From Methanobrevibacter sp. TLL-48-HuF1 (GTDB lineage Archaea > Methanobacteriota > Methanobacteria > Methanobacteriales > Methanobacteriaceae): 64,000 nucleotides of DNA. How positions within the stretch are numbered: position 1 is the first letter of the stretch; each line of letters starts with the position of its first letter. The notes beneath the pieces are model-generated. The model was not told the origin of the DNA. It was given only the letters and a program-made list of their open reading frames with translations, and did no database searches. A program made the translations under genes and the position numbers. Below, in pieces: positions 54,595 to 63,821 of this stretch. The DNA lies in the NCBI RefSeq assembly GCF_023617305.1, contig NZ_CP081485.1:527001-591000 (forward strand), written 5' to 3'.

Positions 54595-55515
54595 CTAACC
54601 TAAAAACATAGCTCCTGCAAAATTGGAAATCAGATAAAATATCCCATAAGAAAGCAGAGCTAAAGGTATGGAAAACTTAATTCCTTTTTTAACATTGCCA
54701 TACATGATTATACTTACTATCAAACCAACCAAAACTGAATGAATTACTAAATAGATTTGCCCTGCAAAAGGAGCTACTGAAATCAGCTGTGTTTGTTTTC
54801 CAAAACTTTGCATAAACTGGGAATAAACACTAACCATCCCCAATGCAAAAGGACTGGCTATTACTGCCGAAATTATTAAAAACATAACTGCCATCATAAC
54901 CGAAGATTTCCTTTCACGTTTTAAAGCCAGCATATCCCTCAAATTATTTGAAACATCAAAAATAACATTAGCAATACTTGACCCGCTTTTACGGCTTCCC
55001 AATATTATTGCAAAAATTCTCTCAAGTTCTTTTGACTTTAATCTTTGAGCCATAGCCATCCATGCGTCATCAAAGTTTCTTCCAACTTTTATTTCTGCAA
55101 TTGCACGTCTTGTTTCATCATACAAAGGCCCTTCACCATATTTAGAGAGATCATCCATTGCATTTTCAAAACTTAAACCAACTTTCAACATAGCTGAAAG
55201 CTGTCTTAAAAAGTCCGGAGCTGATTTTTCAATTTCTGCTGCCCGTTTTTCCTGTTTTATAAAAACATAAGTAGCAAAAAGAGGAACAGTTAAAAACGGT
55301 AAAAACAAATACAAATCAGATATTTTAAGAAATACAATGAATATTCCAATTACAACATCTGCAAACAAAATAAAAAATATTAAAACAGCTAAAAATTTAG
55401 ATGCAACTATCTCAATGTCCCCACTTAGTAAAAATTCCTGAACTTTGGACAATTGCTTTTTAGAAAGGTTATTTTCTAAAAATAAAGATAATGAATGAAT
55501 AATTTTAGATTTCAT
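54595..55515 (-). CDS. Type II/IV secretion F-domain membrane protein (TadC-like)
   Basis: A 306-residue protein with a GspF/TadC domain: A-P-D-F-L-R-Q-L-S-A-M-L-K-V-G-L-S-F, G-R-N-F-D-D-A-W, and L-G-S-R-K-S-G-S-S-I-A-N-V, plus helices near residues 37-85, 205-225 and 245-305. It is the inner-membrane platform of archaeal type IV pili. The partner ATPase is not next to it, so it must be encoded elsewhere. Confidence 0.87.
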   Translation of the reverse strand: MKSKIIHSLSLFLENNLSKKQLSKVQEFLLSGDIEIVASKFLAVLIFFILFADVVIGIFIVFLKISDLYLFLPFLTVPLFATYVFIKQEKRAAEIEKSAPDFLRQLSAMLKVGLSFENAMDDLSKYGEGPLYDETRRAIAEIKVGRNFDDAWMAMAQRLKSKELERIFAIILGSRKSGSSIANVIFDVSNNLRDMLALKRERKSSVMMAVMFLIISAVIASPFALGMVSVYSQFMQSFGKQTQLISVAPFAGQIYLVIHSVLVGLIVSIIMYGNVKKGIKFSIPLALLSYGIFYLISNFAGAMFLG

Positions 55516-55579
55516 AAATTAAACTACAACTTTGAAGTATATAAAATCTTAGTTGTAACTTAAATCAATTTTTGAAAGT

Positions 55580-56608
55580 TTATTCAATAATTAAAGGTAA
55601 ATCACCAATTATTTTTCCTTTATTTTTTTCAACAGCTACTGTATCTTCAAGCCTGACGCCAAAATTATCCTCCAGATAAATACCAGGTTCAACTGTGATA
55701 ACCATTCCTTTTTCAATTACTGTTTTGTCTTTAGCTGAAAATGTCGGTATTTCATGAATATCCAAACCTACACTATGGCCTGTTGAGTGAATGTAATTGT
55801 CACCATAACCATATTCACTTATAATATCACGAGCTACTTTATCAATTTCACAGCATTTAAGACCTGGTTTAATTGCTTTTATAGCTTTGTCATGAGCTTC
55901 AGCTACAATATCACAAATTTCATTTTGCTTTTCTGTGTAAACCATAGTTCTGGTGTTGTCTGAACAGTACCCATGATATTTTGCCCCCCAATCAATCAAT
56001 ATTGGCTGTTCTAACTGTTTATCCTGAGGTGTTGCATGAGGAAGACTTGAATTTGAACCGCTTGTTACAATAGTATCAAAAGAATTGCCTTCAGCACCGT
56101 ATTTTCTCATTAAATTATCCAAATCCAAAGCAACAATATTTTCAGGATTTGTATTATTTAAAATATCCAAATCAACAAATGCCTTTTGAGCAATTTGTGT
56201 CGCTTTTTGAATTTTGGATATTTCATCAGATGTTTTAATTTGTCTTTGAGTATCAATGAATGTTTCAGATTTTATATTGAAAGAATCTTTGAATTTTTCA
56301 TATGTACTGTAAACCAAACTTGGTTCAATAGCCAGATTGGAAATTCCTTCCTTTTTAAGTTCATCAACCATATCTGAAAATGAAGTAAATTGTTTAACCT
56401 CAATTGCTGATGTTTTATTAGCTATTTCCATATCCATTTTTGATGCATAAATAATTGGATCTTCTTTTATAACACAAAAAGCGAAACTAGTAGGTTTGTA
56501 ATTTGAAATATATTGAACATTAGTAAACTGTGCAAGTAAATAACCATGATAATCCTTTTTTTCCATGTCCTTTAAAATATTGTTAATATGAAATTCATTC
56601 ATTTCCAT
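55580..56608 (-). CDS. M24-family Xaa-Pro aminopeptidase
   Basis: A 342-residue M24 metallopeptidase. N-terminal creatinase-like domain (1-125) and C-terminal pita-bread fold with the dinuclear metal ligands: Asp in L-I-D-W-G-A, Asp in C-S-D-N-T-R-T, His in H-S-T-G-H-S-V-G, Glu in V-E-P-G-I-Y, Glu in V-R-L-E-D-T. Removes N-terminal residues ahead of proline, probably in peptide turnover. Single-gene transcript. Confidence 0.92.
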   Translation of the reverse strand: MEMNEFHINNILKDMEKKDYHGYLLAQFTNVQYISNYKPTSFAFCVIKEDPIIYASKMDMEIANKTSAIEVKQFTSFSDMVDELKKEGISNLAIEPSLVYSTYEKFKDSFNIKSETFIDTQRQIKTSDEISKIQKATQIAQKAFVDLDILNNTNPENIVALDLDNLMRKYGAEGNSFDTIVTSGSNSSLPHATPQDKQLEQPILIDWGAKYHGYCSDNTRTMVYTEKQNEICDIVAEAHDKAIKAIKPGLKCCEIDKVARDIISEYGYGDNYIHSTGHSVGLDIHEIPTFSAKDKTVIEKGMVITVEPGIYLEDNFGVRLEDTVAVEKNKGKIIGDLPLIIE

Positions 56609-56897
56609 TTTTTTACACCTTCTATTAGATAATCATTATATTTTTCTAGTTTTAATATCTTTCAAAATATTAAACAACAGTTATATATATATATAATTTT
56701 TATTTTAAAATTATTAAATAGCATTTAATCTACACAGGATAAAAATACTTAATGAAAAAGAAGACTGTTTTTATTTCAAATGCTTCAGTTAATAAGATTA
56801 GCAAAACTGCAGCAATATTTGACTTGAGCAGGCAATAACTAATAATAACAAATGACAGGTCCAGTTTTACAGAAGTTCCTTTACCCTAGGTGATTCT
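56609..56897. other. Intergenic region with short frame fragments
   Basis: Holds promoters for two divergent genes. A 28-codon frame from ATG 56752 to TAA 56838 and a 13-codon frame just after it read like protein but lack ribosome binding sites. They may be debris of an old gene at the edge of the surface locus. Confidence 0.3.
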
Positions 56898-57650
56898 ATG
56901 TTAAAATTATTTAATTTATTTAATATTGATGAGAAATATTTTGCAGATAAAAAAACCGTGAAAAAAAGATTTATAAAATTATTCGGAGGATTTTTATTAA
57001 TAGCAATTCTAATATCACCATTTACATGGATTGGATTTTTATTTTTCTTGTTATTATTATTTGCATTAGGAGGAATATTCTTAATAGAATATTATAGTGA
57101 TGAATTAGATGAAAAATATCACTTATACAATTTTAACAATTTTAGAGGATATTCTTATCAAATATTTGCGTTTACTATTTTAGGATTTTCAACCACATCT
57201 TTATCTGTGCTTATGATGTGTTTGTGTGCTGAAGTAAATATTATAAAATCCATTTTAATAGCAATAATATTTGCACTGCCATTTTTAGGAATCGGCCTTA
57301 AATTTAAAACATTTAACGATTCCAGCCTAGAAGAAAATGGAGAAATTGTTTATGATGCAGGCTACGAACCTAACTACTATTGGCCAGTACTGACTATCTG
57401 CTGCTATTTAGGATACACACAATGCCTCTACGAAACATCCATAATAAACATGGCAGGATTACTAATATCCACAACAGCATGTTTCATATGGCTAACATTC
57501 CCTGACAAAATCAACAAATGTCTGCCATTTGAAAACAGAAGCAAAAAAGGAGAAATACTATATTTAGCAATAGCATTAATCATATTCTTCATATTACTTT
57601 ACCAATTTACTACAATCCCATTTACAGAACTTACAGGAATTACTAATTAA
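56898..57650 (+). CDS. Polytopic membrane protein, adhesin-associated family, copy 1
   Basis: A 250-residue protein with six or seven helices. Shared with the paralogues: F-A-L-P-F-L-G-I-G-L-K near residue 130, F-N-D-S-S, a polar loop with E-N-G-E-I-V-Y-D-A-G-Y, and F-P-D-K-I-N-K...R-S-K-K-G-E near the C-terminus. Residues 105-250 are nearly identical to those of the gene at 62121. GGTGAT precedes the ATG. No named family. It may handle the adhesin encoded next door (export, anchoring or modification), which is an inference from context. Confidence 0.75.
   Translation: MLKLFNLFNIDEKYFADKKTVKKRFIKLFGGFLLIAILISPFTWIGFLFFLLLLFALGGIFLIEYYSDELDEKYHLYNFNNFRGYSYQIFAFTILGFSTTSLSVLMMCLCAEVNIIKSILIAIIFALPFLGIGLKFKTFNDSSLEENGEIVYDAGYEPNYYWPVLTICCYLGYTQCLYETSIINMAGLLISTTACFIWLTFPDKINKCLPFENRSKKGEILYLAIALIIFFILLYQFTTIPFTELTGITN
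57328..57519 (+). repeat. 192-bp block identical to 62557-62748
   Basis: Perfect identity inside two paralogous membrane-protein genes, ended by T/C at 57327 and G/A at 57520, while the 5' halves of the genes differ widely. Fits gene conversion. Confidence 0.85.
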
Positions 57651-57852
57651 AAAAAATAACTAGTAATCAACAAATCATGTTAAAAATATGAAAATGTTCA
57701 AAATAATAACAATCAAATAACAACTATTTATTATAACTCGTTGAAAATTTAGATAAAAATTATATATTTTTATTTAAAATTATTATATATAGTACTTTAT
57801 TTTTTATCAATATTACAAAGTACTTTTATTAAAATACAATGAGGTGAAAATA

Positions 57853-60800
57853 ATGAATAAAAATATATTAATTTTAAGTTTTATCATGTTTTTTATTTTC
57901 ATTTCTGGTGTTTCAGGCAGTGAAATTAATGAAACCATCCACACAGAAAACGAAAATAATTACAACATAACTTATAATTATGAAAATGAAATCAAACTTA
58001 ATAATAATGCAGATTACAATTTAAACCAAGACTTTCAAAAAGTTACAAATAAATTCATCATGTCCACAAATAACACAAATTTAATTTTTAAAGATATTTC
58101 AAATCAAAAGAATTTTATCAATGAAGATGAATGTTTTGACATAATTTTAAACAAAAATTTAAAAAATAATAGTAATTATGGACTATATTACGGCACAGAT
58201 ATACTAACAAACAAATCATATTTAATTGTTAATGAGATTCAAAGTAACATCAATCAAGAAAATAGTGTTCTAACTGGACACAATACTGCTTTTTTTTATA
58301 AAAATGGAAAATATTCAGTTTATTTAAAAGACACATATGGTAATCCTTTAAATAATGAAAGAATTATTTTTAACATAAATGGTGTAGGTTATAATCGTGT
58401 GACAGACAACAATGGTTATGCTTATATGAATATTAATTTACGACCTGGAAATTATACAATTACGACACTATTTGCAGGAAGCAACCAATATAAATCATCC
58501 ACAATAATAAATAGTATATACATCATTTCAACTATCTACAGTAATAATCTTATTAAATCATACAAAAATGATTCACAATTTACTGCAATGGTATTTGATG
58601 GAAATGGTAATCGTTTAAAAAATTCTGTTGTCACATTCAATATTAATGGAGTATTTTACAATAAAACTACTGATAAAACGGGTGTTGCACAGCTAAATAT
58701 TAATCTTGATCCAGGAAAATATATAATTACCATCACAAATAACAATGACAAACTCTCAGAGTCATATAACCTTACAGTATTAAAACAAAATATTATAATA
58801 AAATATGATAACTTTGTTATCAATCGAAAAGGAGAATACTTCATAACAAAAGTAACTGACCCCTCAGGAAAACCATTAACTAATTTTAATATAAATATTA
58901 TTGCAAATGGCGTTTCATATACCAAAACAAGTGACACCCAAGGTATTGCAAAATTAAAAATTAGTTTTGAAACTGGAAATTATAATATTTACTGCACATT
59001 CCCTGGAACATACCAATACAACAGTTTTAACGGACTCAATAAAATTATAACAATGCTCCCCACATCTACAAAACTAAATGTAAACTTAAATACAAACAAT
59101 ACAATTTTTAGAGACAAAGGATACTCATTTAATGCTGTTTTAAAAGACAACAATGGTTTACCAATGTCTGGAAAAACAATAATATTCAAAATAAACGGCA
59201 TTTCTTACTCTAAAACAACTGATGAAAATGGAATTGCAAAACAAAACATAAATTTAAACCCTGGACAATACTCAATATCAACAACATATGCTGATTCAAC
59301 ATATTACAATTCAATTACAAAAAATAACATTATTAAAATGAACTTAACACCTAATATGGTTTATTCAGTAGATATTCCAATGTATTTTAATGTAAGTGGA
59401 CTTGATTTTGTTTATCCCAATTATTCATTTAATTATGTTTCTAAAGCTGGAACAAATGGAATAATAAAAGTATATGAAACCCGTTCATTTGCCATTAAAA
59501 CTACTGGAGAAGTATTTGGTTTTAAATATGGGGCAAATAGTGATGTTTTATACAATAACAGTTATACTCAATTATCAAATGGAGATAATTATTTTATTTC
59601 AAAAGAAGGTCAAAAAACTAAAGTTAATAACAATTACATCCCATCTAGCCAAGGAATATTGCTAAAAACTGAAAAAGATTTCGTTAGATTTTATTACTAT
59701 GATACAATTAATGAAAACAATATAAACGAATTTAGTGCTATTTATTCAACAATCATTAATTCCAATTTTGATATTCAAAAAATAGATTTTGTTAAAAATT
59801 TTAATTCATGGGGAAATATTTTATACTCTAACTCTATTTTCAATGATGATATTGGTCTTAGACTACAACTCAGCCAAGGGAAAACCATATGGAATGGAGC
59901 AAATATAGCACATATCACATATAAACAATTTTTAAATAATAACTTATCAAAATTAAAATATACCAATACAAATACAACATTAAAATATACTTATGACTAT
60001 TCCTTAATTAATAAAAATCCAGATTTTGAATATATGAACACAATTTTCAAAATTAATAACGAGTTAATTGAAAAAACTGAAAAAATAAATACTGGAGTGT
60101 TAATTGATGCTCAAGCAGGATTCAACACAATACAAACATACACCATAACAGATAGAAAAACATCAAATGATGATATAAAATACTGGTTAAATAAAAATTA
60201 CTCCCATGGACCTGAAAAAGCAACATATGGAACATTTTTAAATGGATTAATGACAATATATATGAGTGATAATCTAGCAAACGAAAAAGATGACTTTTAC
60301 AACTTAACTTGGACACGAAACAAAAACACAGTGGTAATGTCTGGCATAATGAATGGAGGAATGAGTTATATCCATATTCCTAATCCAAGTATGAATATGA
60401 TATTATCAAGTAACAATAATAAAAATATGAAAAATTTCAGATTTGAATGTTCAATAATGTTAAGCGACATAGAAAGCATGATTCTGAAACTAGCAGACAA
60501 CATAACTATTTTTGGATCATTATCTTCCTTAATCAATCATATTTGTAATGAAGAATGGTTCAGGACTGAAAAAATAAATGATTCATTGCATTTAAAGTTT
60601 CTAAATTTTTCAGAAAAATTAATAATTAATCAAACAACAGGAATTGTTTCTACAACTATTGAAAATGAAGGGTTTTTATATAAAGGCGCATTATCAACAA
60701 CATATTCTTATTGTTTCTGTGATGAATTAACAGACAACTTACTTAATAATACATATTCATTACTGTCATACATAACTGAACATACAATAACTGAAGTTAC

Positions 60801-61122
60801 AAATCGATACAATGACTTTAAATCATTTTTTGGATTATCTGACAAACAATGTGGAGAACTTGCAGAAATAGGTGGTGGACTTTGTATTTCCATTTCAAAA
60901 ATTGCTGCAGGTATAGCCATACCTTGCATACTTGCCCCTCCTTTATGGCCTCTGGCAACTGTTCCAACAGTTATCGCAGTGAGTTTTGGTCTAATGGGTC
61001 TTGGTTTAAACTGTCTATCAACAGATACTCTCCGACATCCAACATGGGGTAATTTTAATAAAGCAGTGCAAAAAACTACTGCCAATTATTTATTTGAAAT
61101 TGCAGAAGTTCCAGTTTATTAA
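57853..61122 (+). CDS. Adhesin-like protein with four Ig-like repeats
   Basis: About 1089 residues from ATG 57853, with GAGGTGA upstream (the GTG at 57844 is part of that site). Signal peptide 1-22. Asn-rich N-terminal stretch to residue 140. Four Ig-like repeats at about 154-217, 243-307, 328-392 and 424-486, each with T-D-x-x-G-x-A and a P-G-x-Y or similar turn. A unique Asn/Tyr-rich region (500-990) follows, and a hydrophobic C-terminal region (about 1015-1055) with Cys residues. It lies outside the cell, probably anchored by the C-terminal hydrophobic part. Receptor unknown. Confidence 0.88.
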   Translation: MNKNILILSFIMFFIFISGVSGSEINETIHTENENNYNITYNYENEIKLNNNADYNLNQDFQKVTNKFIMSTNNTNLIFKDISNQKNFINEDECFDIILNKNLKNNSNYGLYYGTDILTNKSYLIVNEIQSNINQENSVLTGHNTAFFYKNGKYSVYLKDTYGNPLNNERIIFNINGVGYNRVTDNNGYAYMNINLRPGNYTITTLFAGSNQYKSSTIINSIYIISTIYSNNLIKSYKNDSQFTAMVFDGNGNRLKNSVVTFNINGVFYNKTTDKTGVAQLNINLDPGKYIITITNNNDKLSESYNLTVLKQNIIIKYDNFVINRKGEYFITKVTDPSGKPLTNFNINIIANGVSYTKTSDTQGIAKLKISFETGNYNIYCTFPGTYQYNSFNGLNKIITMLPTSTKLNVNLNTNNTIFRDKGYSFNAVLKDNNGLPMSGKTIIFKINGISYSKTTDENGIAKQNINLNPGQYSISTTYADSTYYNSITKNNIIKMNLTPNMVYSVDIPMYFNVSGLDFVYPNYSFNYVSKAGTNGIIKVYETRSFAIKTTGEVFGFKYGANSDVLYNNSYTQLSNGDNYFISKEGQKTKVNNNYIPSSQGILLKTEKDFVRFYYYDTINENNINEFSAIYSTIINSNFDIQKIDFVKNFNSWGNILYSNSIFNDDIGLRLQLSQGKTIWNGANIAHITYKQFLNNNLSKLKYTNTNTTLKYTYDYSLINKNPDFEYMNTIFKINNELIEKTEKINTGVLIDAQAGFNTIQTYTITDRKTSNDDIKYWLNKNYSHGPEKATYGTFLNGLMTIYMSDNLANEKDDFYNLTWTRNKNTVVMSGIMNGGMSYIHIPNPSMNMILSSNNNKNMKNFRFECSIMLSDIESMILKLADNITIFGSLSSLINHICNEEWFRTEKINDSLHLKFLNFSEKLIINQTTGIVSTTIENEGFLYKGALSTTYSYCFCDELTDNLLNNTYSLLSYITEHTITEVTNRYNDFKSFFGLSDKQCGELAEIGGGLCISISKIAAGIAIPCILAPPLWPLATVPTVIAVSFGLMGLGLNCLSTDTLRHPTWGNFNKAVQKTTANYLFEIAEVPVY

Positions 61123-61135
61123 GAAGGGTGTTAAT

Positions 61136-61855
61136 ATGAATAAATTTAATAAAATGTTAGATGACAATATGTTTTTTAGAAAATCATTTCTTAAAAAAGC
61201 AGCATTTTGGATGTATGCATTATTTTTTATGGCAATGCTCTTAATTTTTAAATGGCATTGGTTAACCGCATACTTCATGATAATATATATTTCATTAACC
61301 ATTGGTCCAGTGTTATTTTTCTATTATCAAAGAGAAATTTACAAAAAACATGATTGGAAACAGTATATAACATTCTATCCAATAGAACGCTTTATGACTT
61401 TATGTTTTACTCCATCAACATTAGGAGTATTTTTAATTGCATATTTATGTTGTTTCAATAAAATAAATGCATTTGTTTTAGCAATTATCTTTGTTTTACC
61501 TATGCTGGGAATCGGCTTAAGACCAAATTGTTTCAATGACAAAAGCAGAAATAACAACTCATTAGGTTATAGGCCATTTATCTATCTTGGATTAAGTATG
61601 TTACTATGTTATATTGGTTTTCCACAAGTAATTTTCGAACACAATGTTATTAATCAAACAATATTATGTGCAATAACCTGTTTGGGATTTTTAGCTTTAA
61701 TTTTCCCAGATAAAGGAAGTAATTTATTAAGATTTAATAATAAAACCGAAAAAGGATTCTTATTATATATTATACTAATATTTATTGTATTTTTCATTGT
61801 GTTCCATTTTACAAATTCAGGATTTTACTTAAAAATTTATTTAAACACATGGTGA
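61136..61855 (+). CDS. Polytopic membrane protein, adhesin-associated family, copy 2
   Basis: About 239 residues from ATG 61136 (AAGGGTGTT upstream); the frame open to 61094 overlaps the adhesin gene and is not used. It has the family elements L-P-M-L-G-I-G-L-R, C-F-N-D-K-S and F-P-D-K-G...T-E-K-G and the same helix order as the copies at 56898 and 62121, but is the most divergent. 13 bases after the adhesin stop and 6 bases before a small membrane gene, so all are likely co-transcribed. Confidence 0.75.
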   Translation: MNKFNKMLDDNMFFRKSFLKKAAFWMYALFFMAMLLIFKWHWLTAYFMIIYISLTIGPVLFFYYQREIYKKHDWKQYITFYPIERFMTLCFTPSTLGVFLIAYLCCFNKINAFVLAIIFVLPMLGIGLRPNCFNDKSRNNNSLGYRPFIYLGLSMLLCYIGFPQVIFEHNVINQTILCAITCLGFLALIFPDKGSNLLRFNNKTEKGFLLYIILIFIVFFIVFHFTNSGFYLKIYLNTW

Positions 61856-61861
61856 ATTAAT

Positions 61862-62098
61862 ATGAACAAAAATTTTAAAAATTACATTACAATAGGAGTA
61901 CCATTTGTAATTTTTGTAGTGCATAGCTTTTTAAACACTTATCTATGGATTATTTTTTCAATAATTGGATTAATAATAACTTATGCTTATTACAAGCAAT
62001 CAAAAGAAAACAAATACTTAAAATATGCTATGAGATTATATATGCTAAATTTTGTTTTTATAATCCTCAGATTACTAATCAGGTATTTAATGACTTAA
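61862..62098 (+). CDS. Small two-helix membrane protein, partner copy 1
   Basis: A 78-residue protein with helices near 10-28, 30-47 and 57-75. The C-terminal K-Y-L-K-Y-A-M-R-L-Y-M-L-N-F-V-F-I-I-L segment matches K-Y-L-R-G-A-L-S-L-Y-G-L-N-F-F-F-I-I-L of the gene at 62897. It follows a large family member, as its paralogue does, so large and small proteins travel as pairs. Function unknown. Confidence 0.7.
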   Translation: MNKNFKNYITIGVPFVIFVVHSFLNTYLWIIFSIIGLIITYAYYKQSKENKYLKYAMRLYMLNFVFIILRLLIRYLMT

Positions 62099-62120
62099 AA
62101 TAACGATAGAGGAATAAATA

Positions 62121-62879
62121 ATGGCAAACATATTTAATTTATTCAAATTAGATCCCAATAGAAAGTATTTTCCAAAAAAAGAAGATATTAAAAAAAGAGC
62201 AATCAAAAGTTATGGAATAATCCTATTTTTAGCAATAGCTACATCTAGTATCACATGGTTAGGATTTTTCTGTTTTCTTTTTTTTGTATTTGGAACATGT
62301 GGAGTATGGATTGTGGAGTATTATGGTGACGAATTAGATGAAAAATATGGATTGTACAACTTCACTAATTTCAGAGGATTTTCTCTCCAAATTTTCTCAT
62401 TCATGCTTCTAGGAGCATCAACCACATCTTTATCTGTGCTTATGATGTGTTTGTGTGCTGGAGTAAATATTATAAAATCAATTTTATTAGCAATAATATT
62501 TGCACTGCCTTTTTTAGGAATAGGGCTTAAATTTAAAACATTTAATGATTCCAGTTTAGAAGAAAATGGAGAAATTGTTTATGATGCAGGCTACGAACCT
62601 AACTACTATTGGCCAGTACTGACTATCTGCTGCTATTTAGGATACACACAATGCCTCTACGAAACATCCATAATAAACATGGCAGGATTACTAATATCCA
62701 CAACAGCATGTTTCATATGGCTAACATTCCCTGACAAAATCAACAAATATCTGCCATTTGAAAACAGAAGCAAAAAAGGAGAAGCAATATATTTAGCAAT
62801 AGCATTAATCATATTCTTCATATTACTCCACCAATTTACTACAATCCCATTTACAGAACTTACAGGAATTACTAATTAA
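62121..62879 (+). CDS. Polytopic membrane protein, adhesin-associated family, copy 3
   Basis: A 252-residue paralogue of the gene at 56898. The first about 90 residues differ (N-terminus M-A-N-I-F-N-L-F-K-L-D), while from T-T-S-L-S-V-L-M-M-C onward the two are almost the same, including a 192-bp identical DNA block. Six or seven helices. AGAGGAA precedes the ATG. Followed after 17 bases by a small partner gene. Confidence 0.78.
   Translation: MANIFNLFKLDPNRKYFPKKEDIKKRAIKSYGIILFLAIATSSITWLGFFCFLFFVFGTCGVWIVEYYGDELDEKYGLYNFTNFRGFSLQIFSFMLLGASTTSLSVLMMCLCAGVNIIKSILLAIIFALPFLGIGLKFKTFNDSSLEENGEIVYDAGYEPNYYWPVLTICCYLGYTQCLYETSIINMAGLLISTTACFIWLTFPDKINKYLPFENRSKKGEAIYLAIALIIFFILLHQFTTIPFTELTGITN
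62557..62748 (+). repeat. 192-bp block identical to 57328-57519
   Basis: See the copy at 57328. Offset is 5229 bases, same orientation. Confidence 0.85.
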
Positions 62880-62896
62880 AAAAGGAGAATTAAAAA

Positions 62897-63124
62897 ATGA
62901 ATGCAAAACAAACAATAGCCATTATTATTCCAATAGCTATTTTCATTATTAAAAAATATATCAGTCTTTATATAACTATTCCAGTTTTAATAGCCGGATG
63001 TATCATAACATATTATTTATACGCAAAATCTGATGAAGATAAATACTTAAGAGGTGCTCTTTCACTGTACGGGTTAAATTTCTTCTTTATCATACTTGGT
63101 ATTGTGCTATATTATATACTATAA
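62897..63124 (+). CDS. Small two-helix membrane protein, partner copy 2
   Basis: A 75-residue protein, paralogue of the gene at 61862 (see shared C-terminal segment there). AAAGGAG lies 7-8 bases before the ATG. Second member of a large-small gene pair. Confidence 0.7.
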   Translation: MNAKQTIAIIIPIAIFIIKKYISLYITIPVLIAGCIITYYLYAKSDEDKYLRGALSLYGLNFFFIILGIVLYYIL

Positions 63125-63145
63125 AAAGCAATTTACTGAAAAAAT

Positions 63146-63158
63146 TTTTATATATAAA
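63146..63158 (+). promoter_or_regulatory. TATA box placing a leaderless start at 63177
   Basis: TTTTTATATATAAA is centred about 25 bases before ATG 63177. The ATG has no ribosome binding site, which fits a leaderless transcript for the protease gene. Confidence 0.5.
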
Positions 63159-63176
63159 ATTAGATATGTAAAAACC

Positions 63177-63815
63177 ATGTTTAAATTTACAAGCAATGAA
63201 GTGAGGGACTTAATAATTTCATTTTTCGTTATCTCACTTTCTTTTTCAATATTGTATACAGGTAGAGATTTCTCTGCAATGTACTTTATATTACCTATTG
63301 TAATGGTAGGTGTAGGTTTAGGATTTATTCTTCATGAACTTGGACATAAATTCAGTGCAATGCATTTTGGTTACTGGTCTGAATATCAGCTCTGGCCAGT
63401 TGGTTTGATTATTGCTTTAGCCAGTTCCTTTTGCGGAATTGTATTTGCAGCTCCAGGAGCAGTTTATACTTATGCAAATTTCTTAGATGACAGAACCAAT
63501 GGTATAATATCTATAGCTGGACCTGTAGTTAATATAGTACTTGCTATTATATTCCTATTAATAGCTGCTGCAGTTTATCCAATGGCATTTTTCAGTCAAA
63601 CAATGCAAATCATATTCCTTGTCTGTTCACTTGGATTTACTATTAACAGCTATTTAGCTACATTTAACTTGATTCCTATTTGGAATTTAGACGGCAGTAA
63701 AGTACTTAGATGGAATGGATTAATCTGGATTGTTACAATTGCTATTTCAGGAATTATGACTTATCTTTCTATGACAGTAGGTGTTGAAGGCATAATAAAG
63801 ATTTTAATAGGATAA
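63177..63815 (+). CDS. Site-2-type (M50) membrane metalloprotease
   Basis: About 212 residues from ATG 63177; the upstream frame to 63096 overlaps the small membrane gene and is not used. Five or six helices. Zinc motif H-E-L-G-H at 53-57, and the second catalytic element N-L-I-P-I-W-N-L-D-G near residue 170. Family members cut substrates within the membrane, often in regulated proteolysis of signalling proteins. The single-gene leaderless promoter suggests it is independent of the surface locus. Confidence 0.9.
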   Translation: MFKFTSNEVRDLIISFFVISLSFSILYTGRDFSAMYFILPIVMVGVGLGFILHELGHKFSAMHFGYWSEYQLWPVGLIIALASSFCGIVFAAPGAVYTYANFLDDRTNGIISIAGPVVNIVLAIIFLLIAAAVYPMAFFSQTMQIIFLVCSLGFTINSYLATFNLIPIWNLDGSKVLRWNGLIWIVTIAISGIMTYLSMTVGVEGIIKILIG

Positions 63816-63821
63816 TGGACA

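Noticed and set aside
56898-63124. Agr-type peptide signalling (AgrB/AgrD) reading of the large and small membrane proteins
   Set aside because: The conserved His-Cys protease pattern of AgrB is not seen and the small proteins are two- to three-helix membrane proteins, not precursor peptides.
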